A DNA stretch of 64,000 nucleotides from Chromobacterium amazonense (GTDB taxonomy: Bacteria > Pseudomonadota > Gammaproteobacteria > Burkholderiales > Chromobacteriaceae). The stretch is from assembly GCF_001855565.1 (NCBI RefSeq), contig NZ_MKCR01000031.1, forward strand, positions 186,001 through 250,000, read 5' to 3'. Shown here piece by piece: positions 1-11,051 of this stretch. The translations under genes were made by a program, and so were the position numbers. The notes below the pieces were generated by a model, which worked only from the letters and a program-made list of their open reading frames with translations, was not told where the DNA came from and searched no databases. Each line of letters begins with the position of its first letter. Position 1 is the stretch's first letter.

Positions 1-345
1 GGAGCCGTCTTCGACCCCGGCAAGACGACCGGTAAATTTCTTCTGCTGCTCGATCGGCATCCGCGTCTTGATCTTGGCGAGCTGACCGGCGAAACGGACG
101 AAATCGGCTTCCTTCTTCAAAGGACGATCCAGGCCCGGCGAAGACACTTCCAGTCGCTCGTAGTCCACGTTCTCGACCATGAACAGTCGAGTCAGGTGAT
201 TGCTCACCAACACGCAGTCTTCCACGGTGATGCCACCGGGCTTGTCGAGAAATACGCGAAAACCGCCACCCGGGGTCATTTCAAAATCGACCAACTCGTA
301 GCCGAAACCCTGCAGGGTGTTTTCCAGCAGCAAACGAACATCCAT
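1..345 (-). CDS. rimP: Ribosome maturation factor RimP (partial)
   Basis: The reading frame begins [20 protein letters not shown] and runs off the left edge of the window, so only the N-terminal 115 residues are present. The segment carries the RimP N-domain pattern, including the [18 protein letters not shown] stretch followed by SPGLDRPL. RimP binds the 30S subunit and helps its maturation; in most proteobacteria the gene heads the rimP-nusA-infB operon, whose other members would lie outside the window. The ATG at 345 is preceded by GGAAAAAGCA, a reasonable ribosome binding site, and the frame has no earlier credible start. A terminator-like hairpin lies only 15 bp upstream of the start codon. 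Confidence 0.93.
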   Translation of the reverse strand, partial: MDVRLLLENTLQGFGYELVDFEMTPGGGFRVFLDKPGGITVEDCVLVSNHLTRLFMVENVDYERLEVSSPGLDRPLKKEADFVRFAGQLAKIKTRMPIEQQKKFTGRLAGVEDGS

Positions 346-360
346 TGCTTTTTCCACAAA

Positions 361-383
361 TAAAAAATGGGCGAAACGCCCAT
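361..383 (-). terminator. Terminator-like hairpin in the rimP leader
   Basis: On the minus strand ATGGGCG-TTT-CGCCCAT is followed directly by six T residues, the form of an intrinsic terminator, and rimP starts 15 bp later. A -10-like TACAAT lies at 403-398 on the same strand, which would place transcription start near 391, so the leader would begin almost at the hairpin. No gene is visible upstream that would need a terminator here, so an attenuator is possible. The structure is seen; the role is inferred. Confidence 0.55.
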
Positions 384-701
384 CCCTAACCGCTGCGATT
401 GTAACCTATTTCCGCAAAAAAGAAAACCTAAGCGCCCGGCCGCGTTCTTTGTCCGCCGGCGGCCATTTTCCGCCGAAAAACGCGCGCGCAAACACCCGCC
501 GCTCAGATCGCGCTGCAAGGGCATTTTGAGCGCGCGCCGGCCAAAACGAGCCGCGCGGACGCGGGAGCCGCCATGCCTTGGACACGGCGCCAACCCGCGC
601 GCGCCATCGCACACCCAGCCGCGACGCGCCGAGCATGATCGCAAACCGCCCATAAGCCCGACCAGCGCCCCGCCCCGGCCCGGCTCCATGCCAGACAATT
701 T
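384..701. other. Gene-free GC-rich intergenic region
   Basis: This stretch separates divergent rimP and fadD. It is GC-rich with several open frames, none with recognisable protein content or a convincing ribosome binding site. Apart from the -10-like TACAAT of rimP at 398-403 nothing functional is visible. Confidence 0.6.
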
Positions 702-754
702 TTGCGAGAGTTTTTCAGTTACGGTACATTACCGCGAATCAAACATCAGTTTGA
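702..754 (+). promoter_or_regulatory. fadD promoter with PsrA/FadP-like operator
   Basis: A promoter-like pair TTGCGA (702-707) and TACATT (725-730) is separated by 17 bp. Immediately downstream, at 739-754, lies a perfect dyad TCAAAC-ATCA-GTTTGA. It fits the (C/G)AAAC-N2-4-GTTT(G/C) operator reported for the TetR-type fatty-acid regulator PsrA in gamma-proteobacteria. Its place at the expected transcription start would suit repression relieved by long-chain acyl compounds. The regulator itself is not in the window. Confidence 0.6.
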
Positions 755-884
755 GCCCAGCGGCCAGCGTCACAGGCCGCGAAGACAACGATTAAAAAAA
801 CAGCGACTCGCTAAAACCGGATCGCCGCCGGCGCGCGCTGGCGCGATGCTCGCTAAAACCCGCACGACGGAGAAACCCGGATTT

Positions 885-2564
885 ATGGATAAGGTGTGGC
901 TTAAAAACTACCAGGCTGGGGTTGCCCACGAGATCGATATCAATCAGTTCCAGTCGGTCATCGAAGTGTTCGACCGCAGCGTCAAGAAGTTCGGCGACCG
1001 CCCGGCCATGGCCTGCATGGACAAGGTGCTCAGCTATTCGGAACTGGACGCCCTCAGCGGCCATTTCGCCTCCTTCCTGCAACACAAGCTCGGCGTGAAG
1101 AAGGGCGATCGCGTGGCGATCATGATGCCCAATCTACTGCAATACCCCATTTCCGTCTTCGGCACCCTGCGCGCCGGCGGGGTGGTGGTCAACGTCAACC
1201 CGCTGTACACCCCGCGCGAGCTGGAACACCAGCTGAAGGACGCCGGCGCCGAAACCATTATCATCTTGGAAAACTTCGCCAACGTGCTGGAGCAGGTGCT
1301 GCCGCGCACCCAGGTCAAGAACGTGGTGATCGCCACCATCGGCGACATGTTCGGCTTCCCTAAGCGCCAGCTGGCCAACTTCGTGGTGCGCAAGGTCAAG
1401 AAGATGGTGCCGCCGTGGCACATCCCCGACCACATCGGCTTCAACGACGCGCTGGCCGCCGGCCGCGCCAGGCCGTATGACAAGGTGCAGCTGACGCACG
1501 ACGACATCGCCTTCCTGCAGTACACCGGCGGCACCACCGGCGTGGCCAAGGGCGCCGAATTGCTGCACAGGAACATCGTCGCCAACATGCTGCAGGCCAG
1601 CGCCTGGGTTTCCACCCTGGTGCGCGAAGGCCAGGAAGTCATCGTCACCGCGCTGCCGCTGTACCACATCTTCTCGCTGACCGCGAACCTGATGGTGTTC
1701 ACCGAGCTGGGCGCGCTGAACGTGCTGATCCCGAACCCGCGGGACATCCCCGGCTTCATCAAGGAATTGCGCAAGTACCCGATCACCTGCATCACCGGCG
1801 TCAACACCCTGTTCAACGCGCTGCTAAACAATCCGGAATTCGCCAAGCTGGACTTCTCCACCTGGCGGCTGACGCTGGGCGGCGGCATGGCGGTGCAAAA
1901 AGCGGTGGCCGACAAATGGAAGGCCGTCACCGGCGTGACCCTGGCCGAGGCCTACGGCCTGACCGAAACCAGCCCGGCCGCCTGCATCAACCCGATGGAC
2001 CTGCAGGCCTACAACGGCACCATCGGCCTGCCGGTGCCGTCGACGGAAATCGAAATCCGCGACGCCGAAGGCAAGCCTGTGCCGCAGGGCGAACAGGGCG
2101 AGCTTTGCATCCGCGGTCCGCAAGTGATGCGCGGCTACTGGAAGCGCCCGGACGAAACCGCCAAGGTGCTGGGGCCGGACGGCTTCCTCGCCACCGGCGA
2201 CATGGCGATGATCACGCCGGAGGGCTTCGTCAAACTGGTGGACCGCAAGAAGGACATGATTCTGGTGTCCGGCTTCAACGTCTACCCGAACGAGATCGAA
2301 GACGTGGTGGCAGGACATCCGGGCGTGCTGGAAGTGGCCTGCATCGGCGTGCCGGACGACAAATCCGGCGAAGTGGTCAAGGTGTTCGTGGTGAAGAAAG
2401 ACCCAGCGCTGACCGAAAAGGACATCATCCACTACTGCCGCGAGAACCTGACCGGCTACAAAGTGCCCAAACTGGTGGAATTCCGCCAGGAACTGCCGAA
2501 AACCAACGTCGGCAAGATTCTGCGCCGCGCCCTGCGCGATCAGGAAACCGCCAAACAAGCTTGA
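885..2564 (+). CDS. fadD: Long-chain fatty acyl-CoA ligase FadD
   Basis: This 559-residue protein activates long-chain fatty acids to acyl-CoA via an acyl-AMP intermediate, at the inner face of the membrane, ahead of beta-oxidation. The AMP-binding P-loop YTGGTTGVAKGAE is near residue 211, the adenylate motif AYGLTETSP follows, and the C-terminal domain has the hinge region DRKKDMILVSGFNVYP and the catalytic lysine motif NVGKILRRAL. The frame is open from 702, but the ATG at 885 (MDKVWLKNYQ) matches the family N-terminus and has a GGAG upstream; the upstream part overlaps the promoter. A PsrA-like operator lies about 130 bp upstream and a strong terminator follows the gene. Confidence 0.93.
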   Translation: MDKVWLKNYQAGVAHEIDINQFQSVIEVFDRSVKKFGDRPAMACMDKVLSYSELDALSGHFASFLQHKLGVKKGDRVAIMMPNLLQYPISVFGTLRAGGVVVNVNPLYTPRELEHQLKDAGAETIIILENFANVLEQVLPRTQVKNVVIATIGDMFGFPKRQLANFVVRKVKKMVPPWHIPDHIGFNDALAAGRARPYDKVQLTHDDIAFLQYTGGTTGVAKGAELLHRNIVANMLQASAWVSTLVREGQEVIVTALPLYHIFSLTANLMVFTELGALNVLIPNPRDIPGFIKELRKYPITCITGVNTLFNALLNNPEFAKLDFSTWRLTLGGGMAVQKAVADKWKAVTGVTLAEAYGLTETSPAACINPMDLQAYNGTIGLPVPSTEIEIRDAEGKPVPQGEQGELCIRGPQVMRGYWKRPDETAKVLGPDGFLATGDMAMITPEGFVKLVDRKKDMILVSGFNVYPNEIEDVVAGHPGVLEVACIGVPDDKSGEVVKVFVVKKDPALTEKDIIHYCRENLTGYKVPKLVEFRQELPKTNVGKILRRALRDQETAKQA

Positions 2565-2586
2565 TCCCGCCCGGCAGCATACGCAA

Positions 2587-2614
2587 GCCGCCCTTCCCGG
2601 GCGGCTTTTTGTTT
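2587..2614 (+). terminator. Intrinsic terminator after fadD
   Basis: The stem GCCGCCC / GGGCGGC with a five-base loop is followed by a T-rich tract (TTTTTGTTTTG), 22 bp after the fadD stop. Confidence 0.85.
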
Positions 2615-2693
2615 TGCCTCGAACAAACACAAGACCGGCCGCGGCAACTACACTATAGTGGCCTACCCAGATACGCCGTACAGGAAGCGATTC

Positions 2694-5305
<2,612 letters not shown>

Positions 5306-5327
5306 CCTTGGGCCTTCCGCATCCTGA

Positions 5328-5355
5328 AACGCCGCCTGCAAGCGGCGTTTTGTTT
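5328..5355 (+). terminator. Intrinsic terminator after dapE
   Basis: AACGCCGC / GCGGCGTT stem with a CTGCAA loop, continuing into TTTTGTTTG. Confidence 0.85.
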
Positions 5356-5491
5356 GCCATGCAGACCGCGCCATGAGCAGCGCGCCAAGCGGCTATGCTG
5401 AAACCTAGCCGGAGCCGGTGGCGCAAGCGTGCAGATTCACGTCTCCGCGGTGAATGCAAGATACTTCAGTCCACGCTAATATTGGCCGATC

Positions 5492-6121
5492 ATGGAAATC
5501 GAAATCGCAAAAATCTTCGTCGCTCTGCTGGTTCTGGTGAATCCGCTCGGCGCCATCCCCATCTTCATCAGCCTGACGCCCAACGCCAACCAGGAAGAAA
5601 GGCAGAAAGTCGCCAAGACCACCGCCATCGCGGTAGCCGTGGTGATGTGCCTGTTCGCCATCGTCGGCCAGACGCTGCTGCGCTTTCTGGGCATCAGCAT
5701 AGGCTCGTTCCAGGTCGGCGGCGGCATTCTGCTGATGCTGATCGCGATCGCGCTGATGAACGCCAAGCCCGGCCCGACCAAAACCACCAAACAGGAGCGC
5801 GAGGAAGCCGGCCACAAGACCAATATCGCCGTGGTGCCGATGGCCATCCCGCTGATGACCGGCCCCGGCACCATCTCCACCGTGATCATCTACGCCACCA
5901 CCGCCGCCTCCTGGGTGCAGGTGGTCTATTTGCTGATCAGCAGCCTGCTGGTGGCGCTGACCTGCTTTGGGGCGCTGACGCTGGCCACTCCGCTGACCCG
6001 CTTGCTGGGCCAGACCGGCATCAATATCGTCAATCGCGTGATGGGCATGCTGCTGGCCGCCGTATCGGTGGAAATCATCGTCGACGGCCTGTACCGGCTG
6101 TTTCCGCAACTGACTCGCTAA
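5492..6121 (+). CDS. MarC family (UPF0056) inner-membrane protein
   Basis: A 209-residue hydrophobic protein with about six membrane spans, beginning MEIEIAKIFVALLVLVNPLG. The NPLGAIPIFISLTP motif near the N-terminus and the repeat-like PLMTGPGTISTVI in the second half are hallmarks of the MarC/YhgN family. MarC was named for the E. coli mar locus, but no antibiotic-resistance role is established and the substrate is unknown. The ribosome binding site is weak. It stands alone between the dapE terminator and the ccoG regulatory region. Confidence 0.85.
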   Translation: MEIEIAKIFVALLVLVNPLGAIPIFISLTPNANQEERQKVAKTTAIAVAVVMCLFAIVGQTLLRFLGISIGSFQVGGGILLMLIAIALMNAKPGPTKTTKQEREEAGHKTNIAVVPMAIPLMTGPGTISTVIIYATTAASWVQVVYLLISSLLVALTCFGALTLATPLTRLLGQTGINIVNRVMGMLLAAVSVEIIVDGLYRLFPQLTR

Positions 6122-6329
6122 AAGACACTGGCCTGCGCAGCGGAGGCTGCCCAATCGGCAACCGCCGCCCGCCTGGCGGACCGCAGCGCCAGGGACGGCG
6201 GATAAACGCCGCAGGCCGTGACGGGCTTAAACCATGCGCACAGTTTTGAATGTCGATCTCGCCGCAAGAAAATGCGCCCACACCTAATGGCCAAGGCGCC
6301 ACGCTCCTGCCAAGCTTAGCCCGTCGGGT

Positions 6330-6343
6330 TTGATGCGGATCAA
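6330..6343. promoter_or_regulatory. FNR/ANR box upstream of ccoG
   Basis: TTGAT-GCGG-ATCAA is a perfect match to the FNR/ANR consensus. It lies 155 bp before the ccoG start. A class II arrangement (site centred near -41.5) would place transcription start near 6378. CcoG is a common FNR target because it serves the high-affinity cbb3 oxidase. Confidence 0.75.
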
Positions 6344-6396
6344 ACCTAGTTCGCGCTTTTTCTATCCGATCTAGAACGCAAAACCTTGCTGTAAGC

Positions 6397-6414
6397 ATAC
6401 AGATGCATCTGTAT
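6397..6414. promoter_or_regulatory. Perfect 18-bp palindrome in the ccoG upstream region
   Basis: ATACAGATGCATCTGTAT reads identically on both strands. It sits between a -35-like TTGCTG (6386-6391) and a -10-like TGTATA (6410-6415) spaced 18 bp apart, the position expected for a repressor or MerR-type operator. The cognate regulator is unknown; the MocR-type regulator immediately downstream of ccoG is one candidate. Confidence 0.5.
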
Positions 6415-6497
6415 ACATATTTTCACCGCATTCTGTTCATTGTTTGTACTGATGGCGGGCAGTACAAATAGCCCATTTTCATAGCGCGGTGGCCGCC

Positions 6498-7844
6498 ATG
6501 TCCAAGCCAGAAATCAAACCCGTTCCAGTCAAAATCCATCCCCGCCTCACCAGCGGGCGCTTCAACAACCTGCGCGTCGGCATGGTTCTGCTCACGCAAC
6601 TGATATTCTTCGGCGTGCCCTGGCTGCAATGGAACAGCCGCCAGGCTGTGCACTTCAACCTGGCGGAACATCACTTCCTGATCTTCGGCATCAGCCTATG
6701 GCCGCAGGATTTCATCTATCTGGCGGCGCTATTGGTGGTATCGGCGCTGGGCCTGTTCCTGTGGACCACGCTGGCCGGCCGGCTCTGGTGCGGTTACAGC
6801 TGCCCGCAAACTGTATACACCCAGATCATGATATGGATAGAACGGCTGGTGCAGGGCGACCACCTGGCGCGCCGCAGGCTGGACGCGGCGCCGATGAGCG
6901 CCGGCAAATTCTTCAAGAAAGGCGCCACCCAGCTGCTGATGGGGGCGTTTTCGCTGTGGACAGGCCTGACCTTCGTCGGCTACTTCACGCCGATACGCGA
7001 ACTGGCCACGCTGCAGGTGGGACCGTGGGACCTGTTCTGGACGCTGTTCTACGCCGGCTTCACTTGGCTGCTGGCCGGGGTGCTGCGCGAGAAGGTCTGC
7101 CTGCACATGTGCCCGTACGCGCGCTTCCAGGGCGCGATGTTCGACGACCACACCCTGATCATCTCCTACGACGAACGGCGCGGCGAACCGCGCGGCAAAC
7201 AGCAGGCCAAGAGCGAGAACGCGGTCAAGGGCTGCGTGGACTGCGGCATCTGCGTGCAGGTCTGCCCCACCGGCATCGACATCCGCAACGGCCTGCAATA
7301 TGAATGCATAGGCTGCGCCGCCTGCATCGACGCCTGCGACCAGGTGATGGACAAGCTCAAATCGCCGCGCGGGCTGATCCGCTACACCAGCGCCCAGGCG
7401 CTGCAAGGCAAACCCGCGCCGGCCAAATCGCTGCACCGGCCGCGCATCGCGGTGTATTCCTGTCTGCTAGCCGGCATCATCGTGGCCTCCACCACCGCGC
7501 TGGCGCTGAAAAAGCCGTTCAAGGTGGACGTGCTGCGCGACCGCGCCAGCCTGGTGGAGCAAAGCGACGACGGCATGCTGCAGAACCGCTACAACCTCAG
7601 GCTGATCAACACCACCGAACAGGCGCAGCGCTATAGCGTGACAGTGGAGGGCTTGCCCAGCATCCGCATGGAGCGCCCCGATCAGGTCTTCGACGTCAAG
7701 CCGGCGCACACCGAAACCGTGGTGGTGCGCGTGCAGGCCGATCCCGAGCACGCCAGCCGCGGCGCCCACCCCATCCACTTCGTGATACGCTCGCTGAACG
7801 ATGACGTCACCGTCAAGGAAAAATCCAGCTTCATCGGCGAATAA
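6498..7844 (+). CDS. ccoG: Cytochrome c oxidase accessory protein CcoG (FixG/RdxA)
   Basis: A 448-residue membrane polyferredoxin needed for, or coupled to, copper reduction during cbb3 oxidase assembly. N-terminal membrane spans carry a CGYSCPQTVYTQ motif and an LHMCPYARFQ motif. Two [4Fe-4S] clusters are encoded near residues 243-285 by GCVDCGICVQVCPTG and ECIGCAACIDACD. After a further span, a C-terminal Ig-like FixG domain follows. The ATG at 6498 follows GGTGG; a GTG three codons earlier is possible. A perfect FNR box and a palindrome lie upstream. The ccoNOPQ genes are not in the window. Confidence 0.93.
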   Translation: MSKPEIKPVPVKIHPRLTSGRFNNLRVGMVLLTQLIFFGVPWLQWNSRQAVHFNLAEHHFLIFGISLWPQDFIYLAALLVVSALGLFLWTTLAGRLWCGYSCPQTVYTQIMIWIERLVQGDHLARRRLDAAPMSAGKFFKKGATQLLMGAFSLWTGLTFVGYFTPIRELATLQVGPWDLFWTLFYAGFTWLLAGVLREKVCLHMCPYARFQGAMFDDHTLIISYDERRGEPRGKQQAKSENAVKGCVDCGICVQVCPTGIDIRNGLQYECIGCAACIDACDQVMDKLKSPRGLIRYTSAQALQGKPAPAKSLHRPRIAVYSCLLAGIIVASTTALALKKPFKVDVLRDRASLVEQSDDGMLQNRYNLRLINTTEQAQRYSVTVEGLPSIRMERPDQVFDVKPAHTETVVVRVQADPEHASRGAHPIHFVIRSLNDDVTVKEKSSFIGE

Positions 7845-7861
7845 ACCGGCAGGAAAAGTGC

Positions 7862-9235
7862 ATGAACAAAACCGGCCAACTGAGCCAACGCTTCCGTCAC
7901 GCCATCGAACAGGGCCACCTGCGCGCCGGAGACCGCATGCCCTCGCTGCGCAAGGTGTGCCAGGATCACAAGATCAGCATCACCACCGCCCAGCGCGCCT
8001 ATGCCGAACTGGAACGGCTGGGGCTGATTGCGTCCCTGCCCCGCTCCGGCTTCCGCGTGCTGGCGCGCGCCGCGCCCAGCCCGCTGACAATGGACGGCGA
8101 CGGCAGCGACGTCAGCATCGAGCACCTGACCGCCGCGCTGCCCATGCCTTGGGGATGTCCCTACATCAATCCGGCGCTGATCAACACCACCCCGCTTAAC
8201 CGCGCCCTGGCGCGGGCGTTGGGCGACTACCGCTACGCGCTGGCCGGCCAGACCAGCACCGGCTACGAAGGGCTGCGCCGCGAGCTGGCGCTGCGCTATC
8301 TGGCCCAAGGCGTGGAGCTGGACGGAGAGGAGCTGCTGGTCACCTGCGGCGCGATGGAGGCCCTGAGCCTGGCGATACGCGCGGTAGCCCGGCTGGCCGG
8401 CAACGCGGCGATGCTGGTGCTGACGCCGGCCTTTCCGGCGCTGTTCGACCTGCTGGAGCAGCTGGGCATTGCCGTCCGCACCTTGGCCACGCCACCAGGC
8501 CAGGCCTTGGACCTGGAGCGCCTGGATCAGCTGCTCGTCCAGCATCGCCCTGCCGCCATCCTGGCGATGGCCAACTTCCAGCACCCCACCGGCCTGACGA
8601 TGAGCGACGCCGACAAGCAGGCGCTGCTGACGCTGGCGGACCGCCACCGCGTGCCCATCATCGAGGACGACACCTACCGCGAGCTTTACTTCGGCGAAAA
8701 CGCCCCATTGCCGCTGAAAGCCTATGACCGGCACGGCAGCGTGTTGCACTGCGCTTCGTTCAGCAAATCGCTGGCGCCGGGCTATCGCGTCGGCTGGATC
8801 GCCGCCGGGCGCTATCGCGACAGCATCATCGGCTTGAAGCTGTGCAGTTCCTTGTCCACGCCGCTGCCCAGCCAGCTGGCCCTGGCGCGGCTGCTGGCCG
8901 GCGGCCAGCACGAGGACATGCTCAGCCTGCTGCGCGGCCGGCTGCAAGCCAACTGGCACGCGCTGAGCCAGCAACTTGCCGCCCAATTGCCAAGCGGCAG
9001 CCGCCTGGCCACGCCGCAAGGCGGTTATTTCCTGTGGCTGGAACTGCCGCCGGGCATGGACTGCCGCCGCCTGCTGCCGCAGGCGATGCAGATGGGCATG
9101 CACTACGCGCCCGGTTCGCTGTTCTTCCGCGACAGCGAGCCCAGGCAGCATGCGCTGCGGCTCAACTTCAGCTATTACGACCCATTGCAGCAGCGCGAAG
9201 GCGCGGCCAGCCTGGCGGCGCTGCTCTCCGCCTGA
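7862..9235 (+). CDS. MocR-type (GntR/aminotransferase) transcriptional regulator
   Basis: A 457-residue fusion of an N-terminal GntR winged helix (GDRMPSLRKVCQDHKISITTA, residues 20-60) with a fold-type I aminotransferase-like domain. The PLP lysine is in SFSKSLAPGYRVGW, and ANFQHPTGL and EDDTYRE motifs are present. MocR-type proteins bind PLP and regulate transporters or enzymes of amine and vitamin metabolism; it resembles E. coli YdcR. The start has AGGAAAA seven bases upstream and lies 17 bp after ccoG, so it is probably co-transcribed. The target genes cannot be told from sequence. Confidence 0.88.
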   Translation: MNKTGQLSQRFRHAIEQGHLRAGDRMPSLRKVCQDHKISITTAQRAYAELERLGLIASLPRSGFRVLARAAPSPLTMDGDGSDVSIEHLTAALPMPWGCPYINPALINTTPLNRALARALGDYRYALAGQTSTGYEGLRRELALRYLAQGVELDGEELLVTCGAMEALSLAIRAVARLAGNAAMLVLTPAFPALFDLLEQLGIAVRTLATPPGQALDLERLDQLLVQHRPAAILAMANFQHPTGLTMSDADKQALLTLADRHRVPIIEDDTYRELYFGENAPLPLKAYDRHGSVLHCASFSKSLAPGYRVGWIAAGRYRDSIIGLKLCSSLSTPLPSQLALARLLAGGQHEDMLSLLRGRLQANWHALSQQLAAQLPSGSRLATPQGGYFLWLELPPGMDCRRLLPQAMQMGMHYAPGSLFFRDSEPRQHALRLNFSYYDPLQQREGAASLAALLSA

Positions 9236-9335
9236 GCCGCTCTGCCGCCATAGGAAAACTCGCCAAGCCCGTCCGTCAGCAGCTATCTCTAAAGCATGAG
9301 CCTAGCTTATGCAAAGCTGCTTGCCGGGGGCGAGA

Positions 9336-10481
9336 ATGAACCGACGCCATTTTCTGAAACAAACCGCCTGGCTATCGGGCTGCGCGCTGCTGGGCGGCTG
9401 TCTGTCCGATGGCCGCTCCCGCCCGGCTTCCAATCCGCCGCCGCCCGCTGCGGCCATGCGGCCTGCCAGGCTGCAGGCCGCCGGCTGGCGCATGCCGGAC
9501 GAGGGCGAGCCGCATGCCGCCACCTGGATGGCCTTCGGCGCCCAGGCCGCGATCTGGGGCGATCGCCTGCTGCAGCCCGCTCAACGCAATCTGGCGCAAA
9601 TCGCCCGCGTCATCGCCCAGTTCGAGCCGGTGCGCATGCTGGCACCGGCAGCCAACATGGAGCTGGCGCGGCGGCTGTGCGGGGACGGGGTGCAGTTGAT
9701 CGCCCAGCCCTTGGACGACATCTGGATGCGCGATGCCGGACCGGTATTCGTGCACAACGTCCAGGGCCAGTTGGCCGGCGCCGGCTTCAATTTCAACGGC
9801 TGGGGCGGCAAGCAGGAATACGGCTGGGACCGCGCCGTGGCCGCCGCCGTCTGCCAGCGCGCCGGCGTACCGCTGCTGAAGAGTTCGCTGACGCTGGAAG
9901 GCGGCGCGCTGGAGGTGGATGGCGACGGCACCGCCATCCTCGCCGAAAGCTGCGTGCTCAATCCCAACCGCAACCCCGGCGTGGACAAAGCCGCCTGCGA
10001 GGCGGAGCTGAAACGGCTGCTGGGCGTGGACAAGGTGATCTGGCTGCCCGGCATCGCCGGCCGCGACATCACCGACGGCCATACCGATTTCTACGCGCGC
10101 TTCGTCCGCCCCGGCGTGGTGATCGCCGGCGTGGACAGCGACCCGTCCTCATTCGACCACGCGGTGACGCAACGCCATCTGGCCATTCTGCGCCAGGCCA
10201 CCGACGCCAAGGGCCGCCGGCTGCAAGTAGTGACCTTGCGCGGCCCGGACAAGGTGAGGCCCGACTACGACAGCAAGTCCTTCGCCGCCGGCTACGCCAA
10301 CTTTTACGTCTGCAACGGCGCGGTGATCGCCCCGCAGTTTGGCGACGACGATGCCGACGGCAACTGCCGCGACATCCTGCGCGAGCAGTTCCCAAACCGC
10401 GAAATCGTGCAGCTGAACATAGACGCGATAGCAGCCGGCGGCGGCGGCATACACTGCGTCACCCAGCAGCAGCCGGCGTGA
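9336..10481 (+). CDS. Exported agmatine deiminase / peptidylarginine deiminase-like lipoprotein
   Basis: A 381-residue protein of the agmatine deiminase (AguA) family, which converts agmatine to N-carbamoylputrescine. Catalytic-region motifs include DDIWMRDAGPVF, GHTDFYARF and the C-terminal GGGGIHCVTQQQP with the nucleophilic Cys. Unusually, the N-terminus (MNRRHFLKQTAWLSGCALLGG followed by Cys) reads as a twin-arginine signal with a lipobox, implying an exported lipoprotein, whereas typical AguA is cytosolic. The ATG at 9336 has GGGGGCGAG upstream; an in-frame ATG at 9309 would only extend it by nine residues. Substrate could be agmatine or a related guanidine. Confidence 0.85.
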   Translation: MNRRHFLKQTAWLSGCALLGGCLSDGRSRPASNPPPPAAAMRPARLQAAGWRMPDEGEPHAATWMAFGAQAAIWGDRLLQPAQRNLAQIARVIAQFEPVRMLAPAANMELARRLCGDGVQLIAQPLDDIWMRDAGPVFVHNVQGQLAGAGFNFNGWGGKQEYGWDRAVAAAVCQRAGVPLLKSSLTLEGGALEVDGDGTAILAESCVLNPNRNPGVDKAACEAELKRLLGVDKVIWLPGIAGRDITDGHTDFYARFVRPGVVIAGVDSDPSSFDHAVTQRHLAILRQATDAKGRRLQVVTLRGPDKVRPDYDSKSFAAGYANFYVCNGAVIAPQFGDDDADGNCRDILREQFPNREIVQLNIDAIAAGGGGIHCVTQQQPA

Positions 10482-10553
10482 AGGCGCGCGGGATGGTCAT
10501 GCAAACAGTGCGCAAACTACCTTGCCACGTGTGAAAACCGGTCTGAATGATAC

Positions 10554-10763
10554 TCACCGGACTTTGCCACTCTTCAACAGTCTAAACTCTTTAGCAGAAA
10601 TTTCGTTTTCTCGCCAAGCGGCCTGCAGAGCGCCTGCGTCATAGCGAACAAAATAGCGCGCGGATCGCTCGAGCACTTCCAATCCCTCTTCTGACCAGTT
10701 TCCGAAGCCGCGAGTTTCCATGATACCCAATATCTGAGATAACGGATCGGGCAGCCCGTTCAA
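10554..10763 (-). CDS. Small hypothetical protein, possibly a gene fragment
   Basis: A 69-codon frame encoding an acidic, soluble-looking peptide (DPLSQILGIMETRGFGNWSEEG near its start). The only available start at the 5' end is a TTG at 10763 without a clear ribosome binding site; the same frame is open a further dozen codons upstream (VVYSFAL) to a stop, without an ATG or GTG. It lies next to an IS element and another apparent fragment in a less GC-rich patch, so it may be a remnant. No family recognised. Confidence 0.35.
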   Translation of the reverse strand: MNGLPDPLSQILGIMETRGFGNWSEEGLEVLERSARYFVRYDAGALQAAWRENEISAKEFRLLKSGKVR

Positions 10764-10813
10764 AGCAAACGAATAAACAACCCAAGCTCATTAAAATTTA
10801 AGCCACATTATTA

Positions 10814-11035
10814 CTAGAACGGTATATCATCATCTAACTCATTTAACCCACTTAACTTTTCTGTCGCTTTAGCAAAGATGATGTCTTCATTCTTAATAAC
10901 TTCATCCACGCCAAGTTCCGTGATAGAATAGGCGTAAAAATCACATCCATCATTGATATCTGTTTCAATCGTTTTTTCAATCAAGCCCATTCTTTCAAGC
11001 TTGATTAGTGAAATTTGAACAAGAGACTCATGCAC
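10814..11035 (-). pseudogene. Winged-helix DNA-binding protein fragment truncated beside the IS
   Basis: This 73-codon frame (from GTG at 11035) reads HESLVQISLIKLERMGLIEK then YAYSITELGVDEV, like the recognition helix and wing of a winged-helix regulator. The frame stays open across 11036-11051 into the IS end, so the natural N-terminus is missing. Joining the two IS flanks across the TA duplication gives only about eleven more codons before a stop, and no start helix of the domain, so DNA seems to have been lost as well. Composition is AT-richer than the neighbours. Confidence 0.45.
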
Positions 11036-11051
11036 CCCGCTAAAACTATTA

